Numbered from the stretch's first letter, positions 1 to 9,364 are shown. The stretch is DNA of 64,000 nucleotides from Marinobacter persicus (GCF_900114155.1 NZ_FOSC01000010.1:62001-126000); one strand, 5' to 3'. A program made the numbers and translations. The notes: a model not told the origin generated them from the letters alone.

Positions 1-215
1 GGGGCAAACCATTTTTCGATCTTTACATGGACCACTTTGCCGATCGCATTCGCCTGCCAAGGCGTGACCGGGAAAGTGCCCTGGAGGAAACCGTGCAGCG
101 CTGGGCCGATTTGCTGGCCGGTTACTGCCAGAAAGCGCCGCTGCAGTGGTTCAATTTCTATTCCTACTGGCATCGTGCCGATGCCGACCCCAACACTGAG
201 ATAAGTCCGGACTGA
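1..215 (+). CDS. C-terminal fragment of a lysophospholipid-type acyltransferase (partial)
   Basis: An open frame enters from the left edge (codons from base 3) and stops at 213-215, giving about 70 residues. The tail PLQWFNFYSYW resembles the C-terminus of the membrane acyltransferases that precede the ammonia-lyase in aryl polyene clusters, where they are thought to acylate or transfer the polyene to a lipid. The catalytic HX4D region lies outside the window, so the family call rests on the tail and on context. Its stop overlaps the next start (TGATG), which shows translational coupling to the ammonia-lyase. Confidence 0.6.
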   Translation, partial: GKPFFDLYMDHFADRIRLPRRDRESALEETVQRWADLLAGYCQKAPLQWFNFYSYWHRADADPNTEISPD

Positions 216-1750
216 TGATCACGTTTGATGAAAATCCGATAACCATTGAAGACATTACCGCCATCGCCCGTGGTGAACAGGAACTGATGCTGAGCCCGGC
301 ACCGGAGTTCGCCGCGCGCATTCGCCAGGGCAGTGCGTTTCTGGAACAGTTGCTGGAAGAGGATGGCGCCATCTACGGGGTGACCACCGGTTACGGCGAT
401 TCCTGCACCACCATGATCCCGGAGGAACTGGTGGCCGAGCTGCCGCACCATTTGTTCACCTTCCACGGTTGCGGGCTTGGCGACATGCTGGACCCAATGC
501 AGGGCCGAGCGGTACTGGCCGCCCGGCTGAATTCACTGACGTTTGGCTATTCCGGAGTAACCTACGAGCTGCTTGAACAGCTGGTACTGTTGCTGCAAAA
601 GGACGTTGTTCCGGTGATCCCCTCGGAAGGTTCCGTGGGCGCCAGCGGTGACCTGACGCCGCTGTCCTATGTCGCCGCCGTGCTGTGTGGCGAGCGCGAG
701 GTTTACTGGCAGGGCGACCGCCGGCCCACCGCCGAAGTATTCGCGGAACTGGGCATTGAACCGCTGCGGCTCAAGCCCAAGGAAGGCCTGGCGATCATGA
801 ACGGCACGGCGGTGATGACCGGCCTGGCCTGCCTGGCGTTCGAGCGGGCCGAATACCTGTCCCGCCTGGCCACCCGCATCACCGCCATGGCCACGCTGGT
901 GCTGGACGGCAATGCCCACCATTACGACGAGGTACTGTTTTCGGTCAAACCCCATCAGGGCCAGCAGAACGTGGCCGCACGTCTGCGCGAAGACCTGCAC
1001 GCCGGAGAGCCACCGCGCAACCCGAACCGCCTGCAGGACCGCTACTCGCTGCGCTGTGCGCCCCATGTGATCGGTGTACTGGAAGATTCCCTGCCGTGGC
1101 TGCGCCAGTTCATCGAGAATGAGCTGAACAGCGCCAATGACAACCCGATCATTGATGCCGAAGGCAAACACGTGCTGCACGGTGGTCACTTCTACGGTGG
1201 CCACATCGCCGCCGCCATGGATTCCCTGAAAACCGCCGTGGCCAATATTGCCGACCTGCTGGACCGGCAGATGGCCCAGATGATGGACGTGAAATTCAAT
1301 CATGGCCTGCCGGCCAACCTGTCCGGCGCCAGCGGTGAGCGCAGGGCGATCAATCATGGTCTGAAAGCGGTTCAGATCGGCGCTTCGGCCTGGACCGCCG
1401 AGGCCCTGAAGCTGACCATGCCGGCCAGCGTCTTCTCCCGTTCCACCGAGTGCCATAACCAGGACAAAGTCAGCATGGGCACCATTGCCGCCCGCGACTG
1501 CCTGCGGGTGTTGCAGTTGACCGAGCAGGTTACCGCCTCCGCCTTGTTTGCGGTGACCCAGGGCCTTGAATTGCGTCTTGAAGCCGGTGACCTGAGCCGT
1601 GACAGCATCGGTGAGGAACTGCTGGGTACTTTGCAGTCCGTGCGCGAGAGCAGTCGCAAACTGACCGAGGACCGGGCCCTGGATCAGGAACTGCGTACCC
1701 TGATTGACCGTATCCAGAAACGGGAATGGTCGCTGTATCCGTCAACATAA
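215..1750 (+). CDS. MIO-type aromatic amino acid ammonia-lyase (HAL/PAL/TAL family)
   Basis: This 511-residue protein should remove ammonia from an aromatic amino acid to give a cinnamate- or coumarate-type acid, the likely aryl starter of the polyene. The Ala-Ser-Gly triad that cyclises to the MIO cofactor is at residues 143-145 in GSVGASGDLTPL. The catalytic tyrosine is in GVTTGYGD (Tyr60). The selectivity region reads TFHGCGLG (residues 82-89), neither a standard HAL (SH) nor a plant PAL (FL) signature, so Tyr versus Phe preference cannot be read off. Length matches the family (about 510). It is coupled to the upstream acyltransferase and 28 bp ahead of the thioesterase. A role in histidine degradation is unlikely given the neighbours. 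Confidence 0.88.
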   Translation: MITFDENPITIEDITAIARGEQELMLSPAPEFAARIRQGSAFLEQLLEEDGAIYGVTTGYGDSCTTMIPEELVAELPHHLFTFHGCGLGDMLDPMQGRAVLAARLNSLTFGYSGVTYELLEQLVLLLQKDVVPVIPSEGSVGASGDLTPLSYVAAVLCGEREVYWQGDRRPTAEVFAELGIEPLRLKPKEGLAIMNGTAVMTGLACLAFERAEYLSRLATRITAMATLVLDGNAHHYDEVLFSVKPHQGQQNVAARLREDLHAGEPPRNPNRLQDRYSLRCAPHVIGVLEDSLPWLRQFIENELNSANDNPIIDAEGKHVLHGGHFYGGHIAAAMDSLKTAVANIADLLDRQMAQMMDVKFNHGLPANLSGASGERRAINHGLKAVQIGASAWTAEALKLTMPASVFSRSTECHNQDKVSMGTIAARDCLRVLQLTEQVTASALFAVTQGLELRLEAGDLSRDSIGEELLGTLQSVRESSRKLTEDRALDQELRTLIDRIQKREWSLYPST

Positions 1751-1778
1751 CCCCCGAAAATCCGGAGGCCGTCCCGCG

Positions 1779-2198
1779 ATGATATATGCAGATGCCCAGG
1801 TCAAGATTCCCTTCCATGATATTGATATCATGGAAATTGCCTGGCATGGCCATTATGTGAAGTATTTCGAGATTGCCCGTTGTGAATTGCTCGACAAGCT
1901 CGATTATGACCACCATCGCATGCGTGAGTCCGGCTATGCCTGGCCGGTGATCGACATGCACCTGCGTTATGCCCGGCCGGCCCGGTATAACCAGGTGCTG
2001 AATGTGCGGGCCATCCTGAAAGAATGGGAAAACCGGCTGAAGATCGACTACCTGATCACCGATGTCGAGACCGGAGAACGGCTTACCCGGGGCCACACCG
2101 TGCAGGTGGCGCTGGATATCTCGAACTGGGAAATGTGTTTTGCCTCGCCGCAAGTACTGCTGGACAAAGTCGCCCGTCTCCAGGGAGTAACCCCATGA
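1779..2198 (+). CDS. 4HBT-fold acyl-CoA/acyl-ACP thioesterase
   Basis: A 139-residue single hotdog domain of the YbgC/FadM type. The signature FHDIDIMEIAWHGHYVKYFE near the N-terminus (about residues 12-31) contains the catalytic Asp and the His/Tyr substrate pocket. I place the start at ATG 1779, with GGAGG at 1764-1768; the longer upstream frame overlaps the lyase and has no ribosome site. In aryl polyene clusters a thioesterase of this kind (ApeK-like) releases or edits the ACP-bound chain. The stop overlaps the next ATG (ATGA at 2195), so the two are coupled. Confidence 0.85.
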   Translation: MIYADAQVKIPFHDIDIMEIAWHGHYVKYFEIARCELLDKLDYDHHRMRESGYAWPVIDMHLRYARPARYNQVLNVRAILKEWENRLKIDYLITDVETGERLTRGHTVQVALDISNWEMCFASPQVLLDKVARLQGVTP

Positions 2199-2803
2199 AA
2201 GCGTTCAAGAGTTTGTCGAACATTGCCGCTGCGTTGTTTTTTTGCATGGTAGTGGCGATGCCGGTTGCCGCCTCTGAAGGTGACGTGGCTTCCATCTCTG
2301 ATCTGGAAAATCTGTTGGGGGATCAGACCGATGTTCAGTCCCTGGAGGGCTCGTTTGAGCAGGGCAAGTACATTGCCGATCTGGACACGACCCTCGATTC
2401 CAGCGGCCGCTTCGAATTCGATGCGGACACCGGACTGGTCTGGAATATTCAAAAGCCAGTGGCCACGCTGCTGAAAATCAGTGGCGAAGAAATTGTTGAG
2501 GAGCAGGATGGCGAAGTGGTCATGCGCATGGATGTGGACGACCAGCCCATGACACAGGCCATTAGCGAGGTGTTCTTCGCCATATTTGGTGGTGACTGGC
2601 AGGCATTGTCGGAACGCTTCAGCATCCACACCCTCCAAAAAGAAGCCCCCTGGCGCTTTGAACTGAAGCCCAAGGGCGACATGCTGAAGTCTCACCTGAA
2701 GCGGGTGGAGTTGCAGGGCAAGGACTATTTGAATCAACTGGTGCTGGAAGAGACCAACGGCGACCGCACCGAAATTCGCCTGCACGATGTCAAAGCCCGC
2801 TGA
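2195..2803 (+). CDS. LolA-like periplasmic lipid carrier protein
   Basis: A 202-residue secreted protein. It has a Sec signal peptide of about 26 residues (basic KAFK start, hydrophobic AAALFFCMVVAMPVA, then AAS) followed by a LolA-like beta domain with repeated short strands such as GRFEFDADTGLVWNIQKPVATLL. LolA-like proteins occur in aryl polyene clusters next to the MMPL exporter and are thought to ferry the lipophilic product across the periplasm to the outer membrane. The start is fixed by the ATGA overlap with the thioesterase. It is not the housekeeping lolA, because it sits inside the pigment operon beside an MMPL gene. Confidence 0.8.
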   Translation: MKAFKSLSNIAAALFFCMVVAMPVAASEGDVASISDLENLLGDQTDVQSLEGSFEQGKYIADLDTTLDSSGRFEFDADTGLVWNIQKPVATLLKISGEEIVEEQDGEVVMRMDVDDQPMTQAISEVFFAIFGGDWQALSERFSIHTLQKEAPWRFELKPKGDMLKSHLKRVELQGKDYLNQLVLEETNGDRTEIRLHDVKAR

Positions 2804-2806
2804 TCC

Positions 2807-5137
2807 GTGATCACCAACCGCCGAATACAATCCTTGCCGGCCCTTTTTTGGGTGCTGGTGGTGGCATTGCTGATGCTGCAGCTCGTTACCCGGGTGTCGT
2901 CCGGTAGCTTTGACACCAGCATCCTGGCGCTGCTGCCCCAGGACAAGCAGCAACCGGTGGTTGAAAAAGCCCTGCGGCGCATGGACAGCCTGGTTGCCAA
3001 TCGGGTTCTGTTCCTGATTGGCGGTGACGAGACTGATCGTGCCGCCTTGCGGGAGCAGGCCGATCGAGTTGCCGGCGATTTGGCGGCGTCCGATGTTTTC
3101 GACCGGGTCAGCACCCGCCCGTCGTCGGGCTCGCTATCCGCATTGGCGGACGTGTACGAGCCTTACCGTTACCAGTTGCTGCCGGACCCGGTCGTCCAAA
3201 AGCTGGCAGCGGGCGAGGCTGAACAGTTGGTCTCCCGTGCGGCCAGGGAACTGGTGAACCCCGTTGGCCGGCCGCGCCCGGCCTCGGCCGTGGACGACCC
3301 GCTCAATCTGTTGGGGCACTGGCTGGACAGCCTGACTCCGGCTGGTGGTTTTGCACTGGATGAACATGGCCTGTTCGCCCGGGACAACGAGCGGCACTAT
3401 CGCGTCATTACGGCATCCTTCCAGGGAGATGCCTTTGATCAGCGAACCCAGAAACGGGTGCTTGAGGCGGTGGCCGGGGCCGAGCAGGGGCTGGAGGGCA
3501 GCGCTGAGGTCACTGAAATTCTGCGCTCCGGCCTGGTCTTCCATGCCGCGGCGGGGGCCAAGCAGGCCAAGGGGGAGCTGTCCACCATTGGCATTGGGTC
3601 CGTGCTGGCCATCCTGCTCCTGCTGCTATGGCAGTTCCGCTCATTGCCTTATGTGCTTTTGCCGGTGGTCAGTGTCGGCGTCGGTCTGCTGGTGGCGTTG
3701 TCGACCACCCTGATGGTGTTTGGCCGGGTGCATCTGGTGACGCTGGCTTTTGGTGCGAGCCTGGTGGGGGTGTCGGTCGACTACGCCTTCCATTACCTGT
3801 GTTATGCCCGCCAGCGCAGAGCCTGGCGCATCGGGCCGATTCTGCCGGGTATCGGGTTGGGACTGGTGTCCAGTTGCCTGGCCTATGGCGCACAGGCCCT
3901 GACCCCGTTTCCGGGCTTGCAGCAAATTGCCGTGTTTTCGGCGGCAGGTCTGGCCGGAGCCTGGTTGACCGTGGTGTTCTGGTTGCCACCGCTGACCGGA
4001 TACTTTGCGAAACCTGAAAGGCCGGGGCCGTTGGCCGGTTGGCTGGACAAGCTGGCAGGGGGGCGCCTGCTGCTCCTGTTGGCACTTGTGGTCGTGGCGG
4101 CGGTGGCGTTTGCCGGTATTCCCCGGGTGCATTTTGACGACCGCCTGGCGGCACTGCAGTCCTCTCCGGCGGAGCTGGTGGCCCAGGAACAGACGATCCA
4201 GGCGCTCAGCCGGAATACCGGCAGCGCCCGGTTCCTGCTGGTGGAGGGGCGCTCGGTCCAGCAGGTGCTCGAGCGCGAGGAACAGGTTCGCAAGACCCTC
4301 GACAAATGGGTGGCCGATGGCCGCCTGCAGTCCTACCTTGCGGCATCTGATCTGGTGCCCTCTATTGATCGCCAGCGCCGCTACCGGGCGCTGGTGGAGG
4401 CTTCGATTTATCAAGCCGGCCTGCCGGCACAACTGTTTGACCGCCTTGGCATGCCGGAGCAGCTGGCACAACGGAGTCAGGCAAGCTTCGAGCAACGACC
4501 GCAGGCGTGGCTGACCCCGGACAAGCTGGCGCAAACCCCGGTGGCCGGTGTACTGGCTGTCCGTTGGCTGGCGGGTGATGAGCAGGAATCTCCCGCCGCC
4601 TTGATCAGTCTTGGCGCGGTTGCTTCCGGGGATGTCTATGACGAACTGCAGCAGCTCGCGGAAAGTCTGGACGGCGTTCGCTTTGTCGACCGGGTCAGGC
4701 AGACCTCACAGTTGCTGGCGGATTACCGTGGCACGCTTGGCCAGTGGCTGGCGCTCGCCTATGGTCTGGTGCTACTGGTGTTGATTGTGCGTTATCGTTG
4801 GCAATGCTGGCGGGTGATTTTGCCGCCGGCACTGGCAACCCTGATGACCCTGGGGCTATTATCGGCGTTTGGTCAGCCGCTCAACCTGTTTCATCTGCTG
4901 GCGACCCTGCTGATTCTCGGCATTGGCCTGGATATCGGTATTTTTGTCCGGGAGAGTCATGGGCAGTCCCATGCCTGGGAGGCGGTCACCCTGTCGGCCG
5001 CCACCTCGTTGCTGGCGTTTGGTCTGCTCGCACTGAGTGAAACACCGGTGTTACATCATTACGGTATGACGGTTTTGCCGGGCATAGCACTGGCGTGGTT
5101 GATTGCGTTTGTACTTCAGAGGAGAACACAGCGTTGA
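2807..5137 (+). CDS. MMPL/RND-type lipid exporter
   Basis: A 776-residue inner-membrane protein with GTG start three bases after the LolA-like stop. It shows the two-fold MMPL architecture: one N-terminal helix (residues about 8-28), a periplasmic loop, a block of helices (about 255-400), a second loop, and a final helical block (about 645-772). Segments such as FGASLVGVSVDYAFHYLCYARQ are typical of the transmembrane core. MMPL exporters in aryl polyene clusters (ApeM-like) move the finished glyco- or phospholipid-linked pigment. The gene ends in TTGA, overlapping the TTG start of the halogenase-like gene. Confidence 0.85.
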   Translation: MITNRRIQSLPALFWVLVVALLMLQLVTRVSSGSFDTSILALLPQDKQQPVVEKALRRMDSLVANRVLFLIGGDETDRAALREQADRVAGDLAASDVFDRVSTRPSSGSLSALADVYEPYRYQLLPDPVVQKLAAGEAEQLVSRAARELVNPVGRPRPASAVDDPLNLLGHWLDSLTPAGGFALDEHGLFARDNERHYRVITASFQGDAFDQRTQKRVLEAVAGAEQGLEGSAEVTEILRSGLVFHAAAGAKQAKGELSTIGIGSVLAILLLLLWQFRSLPYVLLPVVSVGVGLLVALSTTLMVFGRVHLVTLAFGASLVGVSVDYAFHYLCYARQRRAWRIGPILPGIGLGLVSSCLAYGAQALTPFPGLQQIAVFSAAGLAGAWLTVVFWLPPLTGYFAKPERPGPLAGWLDKLAGGRLLLLLALVVVAAVAFAGIPRVHFDDRLAALQSSPAELVAQEQTIQALSRNTGSARFLLVEGRSVQQVLEREEQVRKTLDKWVADGRLQSYLAASDLVPSIDRQRRYRALVEASIYQAGLPAQLFDRLGMPEQLAQRSQASFEQRPQAWLTPDKLAQTPVAGVLAVRWLAGDEQESPAALISLGAVASGDVYDELQQLAESLDGVRFVDRVRQTSQLLADYRGTLGQWLALAYGLVLLVLIVRYRWQCWRVILPPALATLMTLGLLSAFGQPLNLFHLLATLLILGIGLDIGIFVRESHGQSHAWEAVTLSAATSLLAFGLLALSETPVLHHYGMTVLPGIALAWLIAFVLQRRTQR

Positions 5138-6369
5138 AAACAAAGGATCTGGACACGGACATCATTATTATCGGCGCAGGCCCCTCCGGTGCGGTTGCGG
5201 CAGCTTTGCTGCGCAAACACGGCTACCCGGTCACTATTCTGGAAAAGCAGCATTTCCCCCGTTTCTCCATCGGTGAAAGCCTGTTACCCCAGTGCATGGA
5301 ATTCCTTGAAGAAGCCGGCATGGTCTCGGCAATTGAGCAGGGCGGTTTTCAGTACAAAAATGGCGCCGCCTTCCATTACGACGGTAAAAATTCGGCATTT
5401 GATTTCCGCGAGAAATTCTCGCCCGGTTGGGGTACTACCTTTCAGGTTCAGCGGGCCCGCTTTGACCATATCCTGGCCCAGGAGGCCGAGAAGCAAGGTG
5501 CCGAGGTCCGCTACGGCCATGAAATTGTCGAGGCCGACTTTACCGACGAGCGCCCCTGGCTGAAAGTGCGCACCGACGAAGGTGAAGAGTACCAGGCGCG
5601 AGCCGGATTCGTTCTGGACGCCAGTGGTTTTGGCCGGGTATTGCCCCGCCTGCTGGATCTGGAGACACCGTCCGAGTTCCCGGTGCGCATGTCGCTGTTT
5701 ACCCATGTGCAGGACAACATTGACCACCCTGGGCATGACCGGGACAAGATCCTGATTACCGTGCACCCCGAACGCCGGGACGTGTGGTTCTGGTTGATTC
5801 CCTTTGCCGATGGCCGTTGTTCTCTGGGCGTGGTGGCCCGGCCAGAGTTCATCGAGAGCCGGGACGGTGAGCCCATGGACGTGTTACGGGAAATTGTCGG
5901 AGAAGACCCGAACCTGTCCACGTTGCTGGCTAACGCCGAATGGGATACGCCGGCGCGGGAGATTCGTGGTTACTCGTGCAACGTCAAGCACCTGGCGGGC
6001 AACAACTATGCGTTGCTGGGCAATGCCGCCGAGTTCCTGGACCCGGTTTTCTCCTCCGGTGTCACCATCGCCATGAAATCGGCCAGCCTGGCGGCCGACG
6101 CCCTGCACCGGCAGTTTAGCGGTGAAGCCGTGGACTGGCAGAGTGATTACGCCAGGCCGTTGATGACCGGCGTGGATACCTTCCGGACATACGTGGAGGC
6201 CTGGTACGAGGGCACTTTCCAGGATGTGGTGTTTGCCGAGAACCCGTCGGATTCGGTCAAACAGATGATTTCCTCCATCCTTGCCGGCTATGCCTGGGAC
6301 ACCAAGAACCCCTACGTGGCGGAAAGTCGCCGACGCCTGGCGACTCTTGCCGAGTTGTGTCGTGCCTGA
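5134..6369 (+). CDS. Flavin-dependent halogenase-like FAD oxidoreductase
   Basis: A 411-residue FAD enzyme. I choose the TTG at 5134 (AGAGGAG upstream, TTGA overlap with the MMPL stop) over the longer frame from 5095, because the Rossmann motif GAGPSG then falls at residues 14-19. Three halogenase hallmarks are visible: WFWLIP at 218-223 (the WxWxIP motif), FLDPVFSSG at 301-309 (the FxxPxxSxG motif), and Lys75 in QYKNG where the catalytic lysine of flavin halogenases lies. It therefore probably chlorinates or brominates the aryl ring, as in xanthomonadin- and flexirubin-type pigments. A plain dehydrogenase or hydroxylase is the alternative. It needs a separate flavin reductase, and none is encoded nearby. 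Confidence 0.75.
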   Translation: MKTKDLDTDIIIIGAGPSGAVAAALLRKHGYPVTILEKQHFPRFSIGESLLPQCMEFLEEAGMVSAIEQGGFQYKNGAAFHYDGKNSAFDFREKFSPGWGTTFQVQRARFDHILAQEAEKQGAEVRYGHEIVEADFTDERPWLKVRTDEGEEYQARAGFVLDASGFGRVLPRLLDLETPSEFPVRMSLFTHVQDNIDHPGHDRDKILITVHPERRDVWFWLIPFADGRCSLGVVARPEFIESRDGEPMDVLREIVGEDPNLSTLLANAEWDTPAREIRGYSCNVKHLAGNNYALLGNAAEFLDPVFSSGVTIAMKSASLAADALHRQFSGEAVDWQSDYARPLMTGVDTFRTYVEAWYEGTFQDVVFAENPSDSVKQMISSILAGYAWDTKNPYVAESRRRLATLAELCRA

Positions 6370-6379
6370 TCGGTTGTCC

Positions 6380-6985
6380 ATGCTTTGTCGGGTGCTGGTA
6401 CTGACGGCAATGGCCGCACTGGCCGGCTGTCAGACCCTCGGGGTGCATCGGGGGCCTGCCACGCCGCCGTTGCTGGAACCGGGTTCCAGTGGCTTGTCCG
6501 TACAACTGAACCAGCGCATGACACTGCAGATGGATGGCCGGAAACATCACATGATGGTGGTGGCCAGCTTCACGCCGGAGCAGACACGGATGACGGGTTT
6601 CACTCTCACCGGGCAGCGTCTGATGGATATTGTCCATGAGGGTGACGACATTCGGCGCTGGCAGAGCGACAAGGTTAAGCGGGAGATTCCGGCGCGCTGG
6701 TTGTTGTCGCAGTTGCAATTGGCGTACTGGCCGGCGGAGGTTTTACAGGCCGCGTACACCGGGCCCTGGGTGTTTGCGCAGGGCGACCGGCAGCGAAGCC
6801 TTCGTCTTGAGGATGAATTGTTGGTAATGGTAAAGTACGCGGCCGATTTTGACGGCCCCGGGGCCGGCTCCGAGCTGACCATTACGCACCACCGGATGGC
6901 GCTGGAGATGACCATAGAAACCCTGAAAATCAAGGATGTCACGGCCGGGTCCGGGCCGGACAGCAACCACGAGGCGGGACAATGA
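6380..6985 (+). CDS. DUF3261-type outer-membrane lipoprotein
   Basis: A 201-residue predicted lipoprotein. Starting at ATG 6380 gives a short type II signal peptide ending in lipobox LAGC with Cys17; a GTG at 6362 overlapping the previous stop is also possible. The rest resembles DUF3261 proteins, which recur in aryl polyene clusters between the FAD enzyme and ketosynthase genes and may help anchor or localise the product in the outer membrane. No catalytic motif is seen. The stop overlaps the next ATG (6982), so it is translationally coupled to the ketosynthase. Confidence 0.7.
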   Translation: MLCRVLVLTAMAALAGCQTLGVHRGPATPPLLEPGSSGLSVQLNQRMTLQMDGRKHHMMVVASFTPEQTRMTGFTLTGQRLMDIVHEGDDIRRWQSDKVKREIPARWLLSQLQLAYWPAEVLQAAYTGPWVFAQGDRQRSLRLEDELLVMVKYAADFDGPGAGSELTITHHRMALEMTIETLKIKDVTAGSGPDSNHEAGQ

Positions 6986-8151
6986 CTGCCCCTGTGTACC
7001 TGCACAAACCCGCTGTTGTCTGCGCGCTGGGCGAAACCACCGATCAGGTCGCCAAGGCGCTTCTGGCCAGTGAGCAGAAGCCTTTGACGTTCACCGACGC
7101 ATTCAGTCCCGGCAAGACGCTGCCTTTGGGAGTGATTGATGGGGACCTGCCAGAGCTTGCGGGTAAGCACGCCAGCCGAAACAATCGCCTGCTTCTTAAA
7201 GCGCTTGAGCAGTTGCAGCCAGACATTGAACGTTTGCAGTCCAGCCTTCCGGCTCATCGTATTGGCGTGGTTCTGGGCACCAGTACCTCGGGCATCGGCG
7301 ATGCCGAGCAGGCCTTCGCCGGGGAGCAGGACGGAGGCTTGCCGGAGCGGTACCACTACCGCATGCAGGAAATCGGGGCGCCAGCGCAGTTTCTGGCCAG
7401 TCACCTGAACCTGGCCGGCCCGGCAACCACCCTTTCAACGGCCTGCTCGTCCAGTGCCAAGGCCCTGGCCAGCGCCCGGCGCCTGCTGGACTGCGGTATT
7501 TGTGACGCGGTCATCTGCGGCGGTGTCGACACGCTCTGCCAACTGACCGTGAACGGCTTTGGCGCGCTGGATTCTGTCAGCGCGTCCATTTGCAATCCCA
7601 TGAGCCGGAACCGTGACGGCATCAATATCGGGGAGGCGGCCAGCCTGTTCATTGTTTCCCGCGAGGCCAGCCCGGTGCGGCTGAGTGGGGTCGGTGAAAC
7701 CTCGGACGCTCACCATATTTCAGCTCCTCACCCGGAAGGTGAGGGTGCTCGCCGTGCGATCGAGACCGCTCTGGCTGATGCTGGCCTCCGGCCGGACGAC
7801 ATCGGCTACATCAATCTGCACGGTACGGCCACGCCGCAAAACGACAGCATGGAAAGCAAGGCGGTGGCGGGCATTTTCCCAACGCCGCCGCCCTGCAGTT
7901 CCACCAAGCCCCTGACCGGGCACACCCTGGGCGCTGCCGGTGCTCTGGAGGCAGCCTTCGGCTGGCTGACGCTGGTCGATCAGGGGCGCATGCCCGCTCA
8001 CTGGTGGGATGGCGAGGTCGACGACCGTTTACCCCGGCTGCCTCTGGTTGGTCCCGGGGAAACCCTTCCGGGTGCGCCCCGCCATATACTGAGCAACTCC
8101 TTTGCCTTCGGTGGCAACAACATCGCGCTGATTCTCAGTGCCGCGGGCTGA
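6982..8151 (+). CDS. Beta-ketoacyl-ACP synthase (FabF-like ketosynthase)
   Basis: A 389-residue condensing enzyme with an intact Cys-His-His triad: Cys155 in LSTACSSSAK, His280 in NLHGTATPQND and His314 in GHTLGAAG, plus Lys309. It should perform decarboxylative condensation of ACP-bound chains during polyene elongation or in one specialised round. It differs from the second ketosynthase at 11638-12813, which is paired with a chain-length-factor-like gene. It lies directly after the lipoprotein gene (ATGA overlap) and 14 bp before the dehydratase. Confidence 0.88.
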   Translation: MTAPVYLHKPAVVCALGETTDQVAKALLASEQKPLTFTDAFSPGKTLPLGVIDGDLPELAGKHASRNNRLLLKALEQLQPDIERLQSSLPAHRIGVVLGTSTSGIGDAEQAFAGEQDGGLPERYHYRMQEIGAPAQFLASHLNLAGPATTLSTACSSSAKALASARRLLDCGICDAVICGGVDTLCQLTVNGFGALDSVSASICNPMSRNRDGINIGEAASLFIVSREASPVRLSGVGETSDAHHISAPHPEGEGARRAIETALADAGLRPDDIGYINLHGTATPQNDSMESKAVAGIFPTPPPCSSTKPLTGHTLGAAGALEAAFGWLTLVDQGRMPAHWWDGEVDDRLPRLPLVGPGETLPGAPRHILSNSFAFGGNNIALILSAAG

Positions 8152-8165
8152 CAGGCTGATTAACG

Positions 8166-8642
8166 ATGAGCGCCGACGCCCGGGATTATCCGTCTGTTGA
8201 GCAACTGGTACCGCACCGGGGCGGGATGAGCCTTTTGGATGCGATCACCGGCCTGGGTGACGACTGGCTGGAGGCCCGGGCCCGCATCACCGCCGAGAGT
8301 CTGTTTCAGAGCGATGGTCAAGTGCCCGCCTGGGTTGGCCTGGAATACCTGGCCCAGGCCGCGGCGGCATTTATGGGAGCGGTTAACGGCCAGGGCGCCG
8401 GGGCGGCCAGAATCGGGTTTCTGACCGGTTCACGCAGGTATCAGTCCGAGCGACCAGCTTTTAAGGTCGGCAGTGTGCTGACTCTCAGGGTCGAGCGTAT
8501 CGGTGTGGCCGATAATGGCCTGGCGATGTTTGAAGGTTCGCTGGTATGCCATCCGCCACAGGGCCAGGCTTTTGACGCCCGGGGCCGGCTGACCGTTTAC
8601 GAACCGGACGATTCCACGCAGTTTTACGGAGAACAGCCATGA
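8166..8642 (+). CDS. 3-hydroxyacyl-ACP dehydratase, ApeP-like hotdog
   Basis: A 158-residue single hotdog protein. The N-terminal stretch YPSVEQLVPHRGGMSLLDAI carries the His-Arg-Gly motif typical of the ApeP/FabZ-like dehydratases of aryl polyene clusters, and GLEYLAQAAAAFMGAVNG forms the central helix. It should dehydrate 3-hydroxyacyl-ACP to the 2-enoyl form; because the clusters lack an enoyl reductase, the double bonds accumulate as a polyene. It sits between ketosynthase and ketoreductase and overlaps the latter by four bases. Confidence 0.82.
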   Translation: MSADARDYPSVEQLVPHRGGMSLLDAITGLGDDWLEARARITAESLFQSDGQVPAWVGLEYLAQAAAAFMGAVNGQGAGAARIGFLTGSRRYQSERPAFKVGSVLTLRVERIGVADNGLAMFEGSLVCHPPQGQAFDARGRLTVYEPDDSTQFYGEQP

Positions 8643-9364
8643 CACACACGGTACTGGTTACCGGCTCAAGCCGGGGCATCGGGCGCGCAGCCGCCTTGCG
8701 TCTGGCCCGGGACGGATTTGATATTGTTCTGCATTGCCGGCGGGAAGCCGGTATGGCCGGGGAGGTCAGGAAAGACATTGAAGCGCTTGGACAACAGGCC
8801 AGAGTCCTGCAGTTTGATATTGCCAATCGCGAGCAGGTGGCCCAGGTACTGACAGACGATATCGAGGCCCATGGCACCTATTATGGCGTGGTCTGCAACG
8901 CCGGTGTGGCCCGGGACAACGCCTTCCCGGCCATGCCCGGCGACGACTGGGATCTGGTCATGCGCACCAACCTGGACGGTTTCTACAACGTACTGAACCC
9001 GTTGATCATGCCCATGGTGCGCCGACGCAAGCCGGGCCGGATTGTCACCCTTTCGTCTGTTTCCGGGCTGATCGGTAACCGGGGACAGGTCAATTACAGC
9101 GCGGCCAAGGCGGGCATTATTGGCGCCACCAAGGCGCTGGCCCTGGAACTGGCCAAGCGCAGGATCACCGTGAATTGCGTGGCACCGGGTCTCATCGAAA
9201 CCGACATGGTGGACGACCTGCCGGTCGAAGAAGCCCGGAAAATGATCCCCAGCCAGCGGCTGGGCAAGCCTGAGGAAGTGGCGGCGGCCATCAGTTTTCT
9301 GATGTCGGAAGATGCCGGTTACATCACCCGCCAGGTGCTGTCCGTCAACGGTGGTATTTGTTGA
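8639..9364 (+). CDS. 3-oxoacyl-ACP reductase (FabG family, SDR)
   Basis: A 241-residue short-chain dehydrogenase. It has the cofactor motif TGSSRGIG at residues 7-14, CNAGVA in the central sheet, and a Ser..YSAAK catalytic centre (SSVSGLIG followed by VNYSAAKAG). The end YITRQVLSVNGG is characteristic of FabG. It supplies the NADPH-dependent ketoreduction step of the polyene cycle (ApeQ-like). Its start overlaps the dehydratase stop (ATGA). Confidence 0.88.
   Translation: MTHTVLVTGSSRGIGRAAALRLARDGFDIVLHCRREAGMAGEVRKDIEALGQQARVLQFDIANREQVAQVLTDDIEAHGTYYGVVCNAGVARDNAFPAMPGDDWDLVMRTNLDGFYNVLNPLIMPMVRRRKPGRIVTLSSVSGLIGNRGQVNYSAAKAGIIGATKALALELAKRRITVNCVAPGLIETDMVDDLPVEEARKMIPSQRLGKPEEVAAAISFLMSEDAGYITRQVLSVNGGIC

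Noticed and set aside
533..1456. A 307-codon reverse frame across the ammonia-lyase
   Set aside because: It is a GC-rich shadow of a clearly coding gene with low-complexity Gln/His/Gly composition and no motif.
3641..4534. A 297-codon reverse frame within the MMPL gene
   Set aside because: It overlaps the intact exporter and has no domain or ribosome site.
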